A stretch of 64,000 nt of DNA, from assembly GCF_017309075.1 (NCBI RefSeq), contig NZ_JAEMGS010000002.1, forward strand, positions 186,001 to 250,000, given 5' to 3'. Positions 34,613 to 43,771 of this stretch are shown one piece after another. Position numbers and translations under genes: made by a program. Each line of letters opens with the position of its first letter. The stretch's first letter is position 1. This DNA is from Motiliproteus sp. SC1-56. Its GTDB lineage: Bacteria > Pseudomonadota > Gammaproteobacteria > Pseudomonadales > Balneatricaceae. The notes under the pieces were generated by a model. It saw only the letters and a program-made list of their open reading frames with translations. It was not told where the DNA came from and ran no database searches.

Positions 34613-36534
34613 ATGATCAGGTTTGCCTTGGGATTGGCGTCGGTGGCCTTTTGGCCGGCACTGCCTTCGGTGTGGGGGCTTGCAGCCTTGCTGGTGTCGG
34701 CAATTCTGGGGCTGTTTTGCACGCCGTTACGGCCGCTCATTCCGCTGGTTTTTGGTGTGTGCTGGGGGCTGGGGTGGGGCCTCTGGTCCCTCGAGCACCG
34801 GTTGCCTTTGGCCTGGGAGGGGCGCGATCTCGAAGCCCGGGGGACGGTGGTTGGACTGCCCCGCGAAGAGGGCGGGCGCCGGACTGTTGCGGGCGTTGCT
34901 GCTGGGTGACCGGCGCGGTTTGAGCGAAGCTCAGTGGCGGCGCCTTCGGGAGACCGGGACCGTCCATCTGGTGGTGATCAGCGGCTTGCACATAGGCCTG
35001 GTGGCGATGGTGCTGTTTTCGGCGACCCGGCTCGCTGTCAGTCGGGTTTGGGGTGGCGGCCTGCTGAGGGGGCGTCGGCTCGCGGTTGGAGTGGGGCTTT
35101 TGGGAGCTGCCGCTTATGCCTTGCTGGCCGGTCTCTCGTTGCCGACACAACGGGCGCTGGTGATGGTGGGAACGCTGTTGTTCGCACTCGGTGGCGGACG
35201 TCGTTTTGGCGCGAGCCAGCGCCTGCTGATGGCCCTGGTGCTGGTCTTGTTGATTGATCCCTTGGCGCCAAGGGGAGCCGGGTTCTGGCTCTCTTTTACG
35301 GCTACCGGGGTGTTGCTTTATCTGTTTTGCGGTCGTTTGCAGCCCCCGGGGCGCGCACGCGGCCTCCTGGGGGCGCAGGGTGCGGTGTTCGTCGGTCTCG
35401 CGCCACCTCTGGCGTTCTACTTTCAACAGGTGCCCTGGCTGGCCCCTTTGGTCAATCTGATCGCGATTCCCTATGTCAGTTTGTTGGTATTGCCCTTGGC
35501 GTTGGCGGCCTTGTTGGTGCTGGCGTTGGCTCCAGGCCCGGGTTCTGCCGGGCTAGGGCTGGCGGCGAGTCTTTTAGAACACGGCATGGCTGGGCTGGCC
35601 TTGATCGAGGGACAGTGGGCAGGCGTGGCATCCACGGGTGGCCGCGGGCTGGGGGCTGGTGCTGGCGGCCTTGGCGGTAGTGGTAGGGCTCTCTCCCGGG
35701 GGGAAGGCGCGTATCGGGTTGGCCGGAGTGCTGGCGCTGCCATTGCTGGTTCCTGCCAGCCAGGCACCCGCCCACGGGGGATTTCGGGTGGTGATGTTGG
35801 ATGTCGGCCAGGGCTTGTCCGTGTTGGTTGAAACGGCAGCTCACCGGCTGCTTTATGACACCGGGCCGGGTTATCCCTCGGGCTTTACCGCGGCACAGGC
35901 GGCTATCGTGCCCTACCTTCGTCAGGCGGGTGTTACCGGGCTGGACCGATTGGTGATCAGTCACAATGACAACGACCATGCCGGGGGGCTGCACGCGGTG
36001 CGCGATGCGGTGGAGGTGGCGTCACTTTGGCGGGGGAGCGGGTCCGGCGAAGAGGTGGCCTGTCGGGCAGGAGAGAGCTGGAATTGGGACGGCGTCAGTT
36101 TCCAGGTGCTGCACCCAGGAGCGAGGGCACCGGGGAACGAGAATAATCGCTCCTGCGTGTTGCGGGTGGATAACAACGGGCGCCACAGCCTGCTGCTTAC
36201 CGGTGACATCGAGGCGGCGGTGGAGGCGGCGCTGGTCACCGGCGGGGCCGGGGTGCTGCGGGCCGATACCCTGGTCGCGCCTCACCACGGCAGTCGATCT
36301 TCCTCGAGTCCGCCCTGGGTCGCCGCGGTTCAGCCGCGCAGGGTGTTGTTCAGCGCCGGTTACCGAAACCCGTTCAATCATCCCCATCCCCAGGTGCGGG
36401 CGCGTTACCGTGCGGCCGGTGCTGAGCTGCTGGAAACAGCCTCCCTGGGGGCGGTCACCCTGGAGGTTGACCTGGGTCAGCCGGAGCGCATCCAGGGCTA
36501 TACCGAGCGCACTTTGCGGTACTGGTGGGACTAA
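34613..36534 (+). pseudogene. comEC: Broken comEC (DNA-uptake channel)
   Basis: ComEC/Rec2 is the inner-membrane channel for single-stranded DNA in natural transformation. Three pieces in three frames can be read. Piece 1 (34613 to about 34870) is the start of the DUF4131 domain, ending at GLPREEGGRR. Piece 2 (about 34873-35625) begins abruptly at GLLRALLLGDRRGLSEAQW, the start of the Competence domain, and runs through VISGLHIGL to LALIEGQWAG. Piece 3 (about 35620-36534) holds the metallo-beta-lactamase-like C-terminus with SHNDNDHAGG and APHHGSRSS. Between pieces 1 and 2 about 100-150 residues of a normal ComEC are missing, so this is a real deletion and not a single-base error; piece 3 is one base out of frame. 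The gene is almost certainly not functional. Confidence 0.85.
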
Positions 36535-36588
36535 GGTTTGAAATGATTTTGTGGTACATTAGCGCGGTTTTTTCGAGAGGAGTTAGCT

Positions 36589-37221
36589 GTGCTTGAACTG
36601 GTGAAATCCGGCGGTTGGTTGATGGTGCCGATATTGCTTTGCTCGGTAGCCGCACTGGGCATTGGGGTTGAGCGTTTCTGGACGTTGCGGCGCCAGCGCG
36701 TGGCGCCCAAGCATTTGGTGGCGGACGTCTGGGCTCAGATTCAGAAGGGCGCCCTGAGTCGTGAACAACTGGCGGGTATTCGTGCCTCTTCGGCGCTGGG
36801 GCAGATTGTCGTTGCCGGGCTGAATAACTCAAAGCACGGTCGCGAGGTGATGAAAGAGAGCATCCAGGAAGCGGCATCCAAGGTGATTCACGAGCTGGAG
36901 CGTTTTCTCAACCCGCTGGGCACCATCGCCGCGGTCTCGCCGCTGCTGGGCCTGCTGGGTACCGTGGTGGGCATGATCAAAGTGTTCAGTGAGATCATGA
37001 TTCAGGGGACCGGTAATGCAGGGGTGCTTGCCGGTGGCATTTCCGAAGCGCTGATTACTACCGCGGCGGGGCTGAGCGTGGCTATCCCGGCGGTGGTTAT
37101 GCACCGTTATTTCCTGCGCCGCGTCGACTCCTTGGTGGTGGAGATGGAGCAGGAAGCCGTGAAATTGGTCGAAGTGGTGCACGGCGATCGCGAAGTAGAT
37201 TTTGAACAGGCCGCCTCGTGA
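36589..37221 (+). CDS. exbB: MotA/TolQ/ExbB proton channel family protein
   Basis: A 210-residue three-helix inner-membrane protein of the ExbB/TolQ family, which uses the proton gradient to energise outer-membrane receptors or envelope processes. Visible are the first helix GGWLMVPILLCSVAALGIGV and the signature LGTVVGMIKVFSEI with GGISEALITTAAGLSVAIPA. The start is GTG, with AGAGGAG seven bases upstream. It overlaps exbD by four bases (GTGA) and heads the exbB-exbD-lpxK-ycaR-kdsB set, where Pseudomonas has the same genes. Confidence 0.9.
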   Translation: MLELVKSGGWLMVPILLCSVAALGIGVERFWTLRRQRVAPKHLVADVWAQIQKGALSREQLAGIRASSALGQIVVAGLNNSKHGREVMKESIQEAASKVIHELERFLNPLGTIAAVSPLLGLLGTVVGMIKVFSEIMIQGTGNAGVLAGGISEALITTAAGLSVAIPAVVMHRYFLRRVDSLVVEMEQEAVKLVEVVHGDREVDFEQAAS

Positions 37222-37640
37222 AATTCAAACGCCAGACCAGCGAGGAGGTCAGTGTCAACCTGACCCCGCTCATCGATGTTGTTTTCCTGTTGCTGATCTT
37301 TTTTATGGTTTCCACGACGTTTACTCGGGAAACCCACCTGAAAATTGACTTGCCCAAGGCCTCGGGACAGGAGGCGGAGTCCCAGGTTCGGATCGTCGAC
37401 ATCAGCATCACCGCTGAAGGTCAGTACGCGGTTAACGGCGACACCTTGGTCAATGCGCAACTGAGCACGCTCAAAAAAGCCATCAGCAAGGCAGCCCGCA
37501 ACGATAAGGATGTACCTCTGGTGATCACGGCGGACGCCAGCTCGCCTCACCAGAGCGTGGTGACCGCCATGGACGCCGCCGGCCAACTGGGGTTCGTTCA
37601 TCTCTCCATCACCACCCGCAGCCCCGAGGCCACCCCCTAA
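37218..37640 (+). CDS. exbD: Biopolymer transport protein ExbD/TolR
   Basis: A 140-residue single-span protein partnering ExbB. The membrane helix VNLTPLIDVVFLLLIFFMVS contains the essential proton-carrying Asp, and the periplasmic part ends LGFVHLSI as in the ExbD/TolR fold. The GTG start overlaps the exbB stop. No TonB-like gene is next to it; it is followed after three bases by lpxK. Confidence 0.93.
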   Translation: MKFKRQTSEEVSVNLTPLIDVVFLLLIFFMVSTTFTRETHLKIDLPKASGQEAESQVRIVDISITAEGQYAVNGDTLVNAQLSTLKKAISKAARNDKDVPLVITADASSPHQSVVTAMDAAGQLGFVHLSITTRSPEATP

Positions 37641-37643
37641 GTT

Positions 37644-38615
37644 ATGCGGTGGCTGGAGCAGGCCTGGTATGGCCCGCGCGCCTGGCTGCGGCCGCTTGCG
37701 CCGCTCGAGCACCTTTTCAGCGTCCTGGCGCGCCGCCGGCGGCAGCAGTTTAGTCGCGGTGAAAAGAGCGTCTGGCGGGCGCCGGTGCCGGTGATCGTGG
37801 TGGGCAATATCAGCATCGGCGGAACCGGCAAGACGCCTCTGACAGTGGCTCTGATCGAGCATCTGCGGCAGGCGGGCTTCAACCCCGGCGTGATCAGCCG
37901 GGGCTATGGCGCCAAGGCGCCCCGCTACCCCTGGCGGGTCAGTCCGGACGACTCGCCGGTCGAAGCGGGGGACGAGCCGTTGATGCTGGTCAGGCGGACC
38001 GGGTGTCCGCTGGTGATCGACGCCGACCGCAGCGCGGCGGCCAAGGCGCTGCTGGAGACTGCTGACTGCGACCTGATACTTAGCGACGACGGCCTGCAGC
38101 ACTATGCGCTCCACCGGGATCTGGAAATTGCAGTGGTGGACGGTCAGCGCGGGCTCGGCAACGGCCACTGCCTGCCCGTGGGGCCGCTGCGCGAGCCCCC
38201 GGAGCGGTTGCAGGAGGTGGACTTCGTGGTGGTAAATGGTCAGGGCTGGAATTACCCCCATGCCCACCGCATGCAGTTGCGCCCGGCAAGGTTTTACAGT
38301 TTGGCGGGAGAGGCGAGTACGCCGCATTTAGGGACGGTTAACGCGATCGCGGGTATCGGTAACCCACAGCGCTTTTTTTCTGCGCTCAAGGAGCTGGGAT
38401 ACCAGGTCATCGAGCACCCTTTCCCTGACCATCACCCCTTTACCGAGACCGAATTGGACTTTAACAATCCTCACCCGGTGATCATGACCGAAAAAGATGC
38501 GGTAAAATGTAGGGCCTTTGCCGCGCCCGGCAGGTATTATCTGGCCGTTGAGGCGGAGATCTCGCCGGCGTTTTTTGATAGCCTCAGCGGGCGAATAGCG
38601 GCCCTGAAACCCTAG
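37644..38615 (+). CDS. lpxK: Tetraacyldisaccharide 4'-kinase
   Basis: LpxK phosphorylates the 4' position of the lipid A disaccharide at the inner membrane. The 323-residue protein has the N-terminal [12 protein letters not shown] anchor segment, the P-loop [25 protein letters not shown], and [15 protein letters not shown] with the catalytic Asp. It begins three bases after the exbD stop. With ycaR and kdsB it forms the usual lipopolysaccharide block. Confidence 0.95.
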   Translation: MRWLEQAWYGPRAWLRPLAPLEHLFSVLARRRRQQFSRGEKSVWRAPVPVIVVGNISIGGTGKTPLTVALIEHLRQAGFNPGVISRGYGAKAPRYPWRVSPDDSPVEAGDEPLMLVRRTGCPLVIDADRSAAAKALLETADCDLILSDDGLQHYALHRDLEIAVVDGQRGLGNGHCLPVGPLREPPERLQEVDFVVVNGQGWNYPHAHRMQLRPARFYSLAGEASTPHLGTVNAIAGIGNPQRFFSALKELGYQVIEHPFPDHHPFTETELDFNNPHPVIMTEKDAVKCRAFAAPGRYYLAVEAEISPAFFDSLSGRIAALKP

Positions 38616-38626
38616 GTAAATCGACG

Positions 38627-38812
38627 ATGGACAAAAAACTACTGGATATTCTCGTCTGCCCCGTGTCTAAAGCACCGGTAGAGTGGAACAAGGAAAGCAA
38701 CGAGCTGTTCTGCCGCGCCAGCGGGCTGGCTTATCCCATTCGGGACGGTATCCCCGTGATGCTGGAGGCCGAGGCGCGTGAGCTGACGCCGGCGGAGCGG
38801 GAGCGCAAATAG
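38627..38812 (+). CDS. ycaR: Trm112/YcaR family small protein
   Basis: A 61-residue protein of the UPF0434/Trm112 family: [42 protein letters not shown]. coli YcaR sits between lpxK and kdsB as here. The first Cys pair is CPVS rather than CPxC and the second site keeps one Cys, so it probably does not bind zinc like the yeast Trm112. A role as a methyltransferase helper is inferred from the family only. It ends directly at the kdsB GTG. Confidence 0.9.
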   Translation: MDKKLLDILVCPVSKAPVEWNKESNELFCRASGLAYPIRDGIPVMLEAEARELTPAERERK

Positions 38813-39574
38813 GTGATCTTTTCCGTCATCATTCCTGCCCGTTACGCATCTTCGCGCTTGCCGGGCAAGCCCCTGCAGGATATCGCTGGCCGGCCGATGA
38901 TCGAACATGTGTACCGGCGGGCGCTGGAGAGCGAGGCGGCGCGGGTGGTAATTGCAACCGACGACCCACGGATTGAGTCGGTTGCCAAGGGCTTCGGCGC
39001 CGAGGTGGTGATGACCGATGCGGCGCACCCGTCGGGCACCGACCGTCTGCAGGAGGTGGTCACCCGGCTCGGGCTCTACGCGGACGACATCGTGGTGAAC
39101 GTCCAGGGGGATGAGCCGTTGATTCCGCCGCGGATTATCAACCAGGTGGCTCATAACCTGGCCGCTGAGCCGGCTGCCAGCATCGCAACCTTGTCAGAGC
39201 CGATCGAGGACCTGGCGACGTTTAAAAATCCGAATGTGGTGAAGGTGGTGGCTGACCAGCAGGGGCGGGCCCTCTACTTCAGCCGCGCTCCCATTCCCTG
39301 GCCGCGGGATGCCATGGCCGACGACGCGCTTGAGGCGCTGCCCCAAGGTTATGGCTTTCAACGCCATATCGGGATCTACGCCTATCGGGTTAAATTGCTG
39401 AACGATTTTGTCCGCTGGCCGCCGTGCCCGCTGGAACAGACGGAGTGCCTGGAGCAACTGCGCGCCATGTGGCACGGTGCCCAGATTCACGTCGCCGAGG
39501 CCGATGAAGCGCCCCCCGCCGGGGTCGATACGCCTGAAGACCTGGCACGGGTCAGGGCGCTGTTGGCCGGCTGA
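38813..39574 (+). CDS. kdsB: CMP-KDO synthetase (3-deoxy-manno-octulosonate cytidylyltransferase)
   Basis: KdsB activates Kdo with CTP for transfer to lipid A. The 253-residue protein starts with GTG immediately after the ycaR TAG. Nucleotidyltransferase motifs are [29 protein letters not shown], and [12 protein letters not shown] near residue 185. The gene follows lpxK-ycaR, so lipid A-Kdo assembly enzymes are encoded together. Confidence 0.96.
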   Translation: MIFSVIIPARYASSRLPGKPLQDIAGRPMIEHVYRRALESEAARVVIATDDPRIESVAKGFGAEVVMTDAAHPSGTDRLQEVVTRLGLYADDIVVNVQGDEPLIPPRIINQVAHNLAAEPAASIATLSEPIEDLATFKNPNVVKVVADQQGRALYFSRAPIPWPRDAMADDALEALPQGYGFQRHIGIYAYRVKLLNDFVRWPPCPLEQTECLEQLRAMWHGAQIHVAEADEAPPAGVDTPEDLARVRALLAG

Positions 39575-39597
39575 TCCAGATCGACGAGGAATTTTAA

Positions 39598-39999
39598 TTG
39601 GTTGCTAAATATCTGTGGCGGGACGAGTACGCCATTGGCAATGAGGAAATCGACAGCCAGCATAGGCGCCTGTTCGAGTTGTTGGACGAACTCTACCAGG
39701 CCGTTTGTCAGGGTAATGCGTCCCAGAGCGTGATGCCGGTGCTCGAGGAGCTGGTGGCCTATACCCGCGAGCACTTTTATGCCGAAGAGTCGTTGATGCG
39801 GGAGGTGAACTACCCGGGGCTGGCTCAGCACCAGCAGGAGCACGAGGCGCTATTGGCCGCTGTGCAGAGGAAGATCGCCGCACTTGAACGTGGCGACAAG
39901 GTACTGAGTATTGAGCTGCTTGAGTTCGTGCACCAGTGGCTGAGCGGCCACATCCTCAACAGCGATCGTGCCGTAGCCAGCTTCTGCCGCGGTAGGTAG
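39598..39999 (+). CDS. Bacteriohemerythrin
   Basis: A 133-residue oxygen-binding di-iron protein. Ligand motifs of the hemerythrin bundle are IDSQHRRLFELLDEL, REHFYAEESLM, HQQEHEALL and HQWLSGHILNSD. It is likely a single-domain oxygen carrier or sensor. The start is TTG, with GAGGA seven bases upstream. It lies between kdsB and ptpA, an insertion relative to the Pseudomonas kdsB-ptpA order, and probably is co-transcribed with them. Confidence 0.92.
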   Translation: MVAKYLWRDEYAIGNEEIDSQHRRLFELLDELYQAVCQGNASQSVMPVLEELVAYTREHFYAEESLMREVNYPGLAQHQQEHEALLAAVQRKIAALERGDKVLSIELLEFVHQWLSGHILNSDRAVASFCRGR

Positions 40000-40004
40000 C
40001 TATC

Positions 40005-40499
40005 ATGACCACCGGCAAAGCGCTCTCCGTTCTGTTCGTCTGTCTTGGCAATATCTGCCGTTCGCCCACTGCGCACGGGGTTTTCCTGCGGCTGATTGAG
40101 GAAGCAGGGCTCGAAGGGCGCGTTGCCGTTGACTCGGCCGGTACTGCCGCCTATCACATCGGAAAAGCACCAGATCCGAGAACCCGGGAGGCGGCCGTGC
40201 GCAGAGGGTATGATCTCTCCGCGTTGCGCGCACGCCAGGTCGAGCCGGAGGACTTCCAGCGCTTCGATTACATACTGGCAATGGACAACAGCAACCTGGC
40301 TGATCTTCGCGACCTGGCCCCCGCCGGTGGGCGGGCACGGGTCCAGCTGTTCCTCGAATTTGCCGGTTCCGGTGCGCCGTCAGAGGTGCCTGACCCCTAC
40401 TATGGCGGGGCTGATGGTTTTGACCAGGTTCTGGACTTGGTGGAAGGCGCCGCGCGGGGGTTGCTGGTCGAAATCAACCAGCGGCTGCAGCGGCTGTGA
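40005..40499 (+). CDS. ptpA: Low-molecular-weight protein tyrosine phosphatase
   Basis: A 164-residue LMW-PTP. The P-loop FVCLGNICRSPTAHG supplies the catalytic Cys and Arg (CX5R), and the general-acid Asp lies in DPYYGG near the C-terminus. Such enzymes dephosphorylate tyrosine kinases in exopolysaccharide systems, though no such kinase is in the window. It overlaps murB by four bases, an order known from Pseudomonas. Confidence 0.92.
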   Translation: MTTGKALSVLFVCLGNICRSPTAHGVFLRLIEEAGLEGRVAVDSAGTAAYHIGKAPDPRTREAAVRRGYDLSALRARQVEPEDFQRFDYILAMDNSNLADLRDLAPAGGRARVQLFLEFAGSGAPSEVPDPYYGGADGFDQVLDLVEGAARGLLVEINQRLQRL

Positions 40500-41506
40500 T
40501 TTCACTGGAAACTAACCGCGCCCTGCGCGACGAGAATACCCTGCATCTGCCCGCGCGGGCCCTCAGGTTTCTGCGGGCCGATCAGCTTGACCAGGCGCGC
40601 GAAGCGATCGAGCTCGCCCGTGAACAACGTTGGCCCCTGCTTGTGTTGGGCGGTGGCAGCAATCTGGTGCTGACCCGGGATTTCCCTGGTCTGTGCCTGC
40701 AAATAGCGCTGGCCGGGATTTCCCATCGCCCGCTGGATGGCGAATGGGTCGAGGTCAGCGCTGCGGCTGGTGAGAGCTGGCACGGGTTTGTGGAGCACTG
40801 CCTGATGCAGGGCTGGTACGGGCTGGAGAATCTGGCGCTGATACCGGGCACGGTCGGGGCTTCGCCCATCCAGAATATTGGCGCATACGGGGTTGAAATA
40901 AAGGATTTTTTCCACGAGCTGGAGGCCATAGACCGCACTACCGGTAAGCTGCGGCGTTTTACGCGAGCGCAGTGCGGCTTTGGCTACCGGGACAGCGTTT
41001 TCAAGCGTGACGGGCGCGACCGTTATGTTATTACTCAAGTGACCTTTCGCTTGCGCCGCAAGCCCCGCCTTAACTTAGCCTACGGCGCCCTGGCCCAGGC
41101 GCTATCCCATCTGGAGTCTCCCGGCCCCCGGGATCTATTCAATGCCGTGGTGGCCCTGCGTCGGGCCAAGCTGCCCGATCCGGCGCAACTGCCTAACGTC
41201 GGTAGCTTCTTCAAGAACCCTGTGGTATCCGAGGGGCAGTTTTCACAGTTAAAGACGCAATACCCGGAGCTGGTGGCCTTCCCGGACCCCAAGGGGGTTA
41301 AGCTGGCAGCAGGTTGGCTGATCGAGAAGGCTGGCTGGAAAGGGGTGTGCGATGGTGGTGTCGCCGTCCACGAGGCTCAAGCGCTGGTGCTTGTGAATCG
41401 GGGGGGGGCACGAGGTGAGGACGTCTTGCGTCTTGCCGGCCGCATTCAGGCGGACATTCAAGCCCGTTTTGGGGTCGGCCTTGAGATTGAGCCCCGCGTC
41501 TACTGA
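40496..41506 (+). CDS. murB: UDP-N-acetylenolpyruvoylglucosamine reductase
   Basis: MurB reduces UDP-GlcNAc-enolpyruvate to UDP-MurNAc with NADPH and FAD, committing to peptidoglycan synthesis. The 336-residue protein has LGGGSNLVLTRDF for FAD, IPGTVGASPIQNIGAYG, GYRDSVFK and NVGSFFKNP with the proton-donating Ser. It is a type I MurB by length. The GTG start overlaps the ptpA stop by four bases. Confidence 0.95.
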   Translation: MISLETNRALRDENTLHLPARALRFLRADQLDQAREAIELAREQRWPLLVLGGGSNLVLTRDFPGLCLQIALAGISHRPLDGEWVEVSAAAGESWHGFVEHCLMQGWYGLENLALIPGTVGASPIQNIGAYGVEIKDFFHELEAIDRTTGKLRRFTRAQCGFGYRDSVFKRDGRDRYVITQVTFRLRRKPRLNLAYGALAQALSHLESPGPRDLFNAVVALRRAKLPDPAQLPNVGSFFKNPVVSEGQFSQLKTQYPELVAFPDPKGVKLAAGWLIEKAGWKGVCDGGVAVHEAQALVLVNRGGARGEDVLRLAGRIQADIQARFGVGLEIEPRVY

Positions 41507-41752
41507 TGAGCCTTCTTTTTTTCGTCTCCTGGCAACTTTAAGCCAAAAATAAGCCCTGCCGATGACCGACGGCATAATACCCTAGCTTTTCGGTTATTCC
41601 CCATTGTTTTCTTCGAGTTAATTCCCTCTTGCGCTTGGGGCCGCTGCTGCGCGGTGCAAGCAGGGCGCAGCAGTGGCCTTTCGCCCAATGGCGAAGGGCG
41701 GGGCAGTGTCTATTCTGAAAATACGCATAAATGTATTAGAGGGATCTTGAGT
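41507..41752. other. Intergenic region before the secreted repeat protein
   Basis: 246 bases. A perfect palindrome AATAC-N8-GTATT (41720-41737) lies directly before the ribosome site of the next gene, and could be an operator or RNA hairpin. No terminator or gene was recognised for murB. Confidence 0.5.
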
Positions 41753-43639
41753 ATGAAGGATGCGTGGATTGGGCGCAGGGTGGCGTCCCTGCCTGCTTTT
41801 TTGGCTTTGTGGGTCATGCTTTTGGTGAGCGCTCCCGGGCGCGCACTGGATGCATTGCCTGTTTATGAACACATCCCCTTGGGGAGTATGTTGGCCCAGC
41901 GGTTTCCCGGTGCCGGCATCAGTTCAGCCCTGGCGCTCAACGAAACCGGCGATGCGGTAGGCTATGTGCTGATCGACGGTCAGTTTGAAGCCTTCATTTA
42001 TACGCAGGAAAACGGTGTTCGCTTGCTTCCTGATTTAAGTGCGTTGTGGCCCCATCATGTGGCGGTGGACATCACCGAGCGCAGCAATGGGCAGGTGATT
42101 ATCGCGGGAGACGCCTTAGGTCCCGAATCTACCGACCAGCTCCGCGATCTCGGCAACCCTCTGATCTGGGTCTACGATACGGCCTCAGGTACGGTGACCG
42201 AGACGGTGGACGTTGGGCTGCTGCCCGGGGGGGACGCCGGCCGGATCTATGCGCTCAACGATGCAGGGGTCGCGGTGGGGTATACCCGGGTACTGGGGGC
42301 AGCGCCTCAGCCGATGGTGTATGACTTCGCCAACCGCTCGCTGAACCCCTTGGCGCTCTCCTTTATCCCTGTAGATATCAACAACAACAACGTGGTGGCG
42401 GGAAGCGTCAGGGGCGATAACAATCAAGCCCTCAGGGCGACCATTCAGCCGAACGGCGCTGTGTTGGTCGTAGAGGGGCTGGGTAATCCGGTTGATTCCC
42501 AAGTGTTTGACGTCAGCGCCATCAACAGCGTCCAAACCGTCGGCTCAACCTTGGTCTTTCCCTTCACCGACGGCGCCGGTCGCGTCATCAAAGGCGCAGG
42601 CCAGGCGCAGTTGGCCAATGAGTGGCTGACCCACTGGAGTAGCAGTGCCTTTGATGTTGCTTGGGATCTGAATACCTCGGGGGACCTGGTGGGGGATCTC
42701 GGTATATTCAATGCGGTGAGAGGGGCGATCTATATTAAGAGCCTCAACCAAACGCACTTGCTGGAGGACCTGATCGATCCGCCCGGACCGGTGGTCAACT
42801 CAGGACGAGCTATCAACGACGCCGGCTGGGTGGCCGGCGGCATGGCCACCGCAAGCTTGTTGCGGCCCAAAGGTGATATGCCGCTGCCCCCCGCACCCAC
42901 TGATCTAGTGGCCCAGCCTCACGGGGCGACCGGGCAGGAGCCCTGGGGCGGTATTACCGTGTCCTGGGTGGATAACAGTACCCTGACCCAGGGCTATACC
43001 TTGGAACGGCGCTTAAGCGGCGCCGACCTCTGGAACGTTATCATCGCCGACTGGACCAGTCTGAGCTACTCGGACCTGAACGTCACTGCGGGTAGTACTT
43101 ACGATTATCGGGTAAAGGCAAAGGGAGAGGCCGGTTTCTCCGCCTACTCGAACATCGCTTCTGCCACCGTCCCGGGTGGCGACAACGTGGATACGCAGGC
43201 GCCTGCGGTGGCATTTGTGGAGCCCGCGGCGGGAGCGCAGGTGCTACCCGGCCGCGTATCGGTTATCGCGGAGGCCGCGGACAACGTCGGCGTTACCGGA
43301 ATGGAGATCTTCTACTCCGGTCCCGGTGTTAATAGGACCCGGCTATGTTCAGTCCAGGATGCCGCTCAGCTGAACTGCACCTGGAACACCCGCAAGCTGA
43401 ATCTTGGCGTGTATACCCTCGAGGCCCGTGCGGCCGATGCGAGCAACAATGTGGGTGTGCAGCAGATTGCCGTCGAGTTGGTTGCCAAAGGTGGTGACGG
43501 CGGTGGCGGCGGTGGCGGAGGTGGCGGCACGGGTGGTGACGGTGGTGCCAGCGGAGAGAAAGGCAAGAGGAAGTGTAGCGACGGGATCGACAACGACGGT
43601 GATGGATTGATAGATGGCGCAGATCCGGAGTGTCAGTAG
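41753..43639 (+). CDS. Secreted HAF-repeat protein with fibronectin III and Ig-like domains
   Basis: A 628-residue exported protein. Residues 1-32 look like a signal peptide (SLPAFLALWVMLLVSAPGRALDA). Residues 40-375 contain about five HAF-type repeats (ALNETGDAVGY, ALNDAGVAVGY, DINNNNVVAGS, DLNTSGDLVGD, AINDAGWVAGG). Residues 385-480 look like a fibronectin type III domain, and residues 490-585 an Ig-like bacterial domain with DNVGVTGMEIFYSGP. A poly-Gly linker leads to a C-terminal CSDGIDNDGDGLIDG followed by DPEC, a Cys-flanked Asp-rich loop like a calcium site. GAGGGA nine bases upstream supports the start. The function is unknown, probably surface or matrix related. Confidence 0.78.
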   Translation: MKDAWIGRRVASLPAFLALWVMLLVSAPGRALDALPVYEHIPLGSMLAQRFPGAGISSALALNETGDAVGYVLIDGQFEAFIYTQENGVRLLPDLSALWPHHVAVDITERSNGQVIIAGDALGPESTDQLRDLGNPLIWVYDTASGTVTETVDVGLLPGGDAGRIYALNDAGVAVGYTRVLGAAPQPMVYDFANRSLNPLALSFIPVDINNNNVVAGSVRGDNNQALRATIQPNGAVLVVEGLGNPVDSQVFDVSAINSVQTVGSTLVFPFTDGAGRVIKGAGQAQLANEWLTHWSSSAFDVAWDLNTSGDLVGDLGIFNAVRGAIYIKSLNQTHLLEDLIDPPGPVVNSGRAINDAGWVAGGMATASLLRPKGDMPLPPAPTDLVAQPHGATGQEPWGGITVSWVDNSTLTQGYTLERRLSGADLWNVIIADWTSLSYSDLNVTAGSTYDYRVKAKGEAGFSAYSNIASATVPGGDNVDTQAPAVAFVEPAAGAQVLPGRVSVIAEAADNVGVTGMEIFYSGPGVNRTRLCSVQDAAQLNCTWNTRKLNLGVYTLEARAADASNNVGVQQIAVELVAKGGDGGGGGGGGGGTGGDGGASGEKGKRKCSDGIDNDGDGLIDGADPECQ

Positions 43640-43690
43640 CCACCCCTTGCAAGCAGTGAAAGCCACTGTGCCCTAGCGGCAACGCTTGAT

Positions 43691-43730
43691 AAAAAAATCC
43701 CCCGAGGCGCGAGCCGCGGGGGATTTTTTG
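43691..43730. terminator. Bidirectional terminator between the HAF protein and rne
   Basis: A 13-bp stem (AAAAAATCCCCCG / CGGGGGATTTTTT, loop of 12 bases) with A and T runs on either side serves both convergent genes. Confidence 0.85.
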
Positions 43731-43771
43731 TTGCCTAAGCGAACCTGAGTTGGCGCGCTTCAGCGCCGGTT

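Noticed and set aside
35038-35271. Leftward ORFs within comEC
   Set aside because: Antisense shadows of the decayed gene.
34613-36534. Treating the comEC break as base errors only
   Set aside because: The N-terminal gap lacks over 100 residues, which cannot be explained by one or two indels; the second shift could still be an error.
43366-43610. ORFs on both strands over the poly-Gly region
   Set aside because: Low-complexity repeats of GGT produce open frames by chance.
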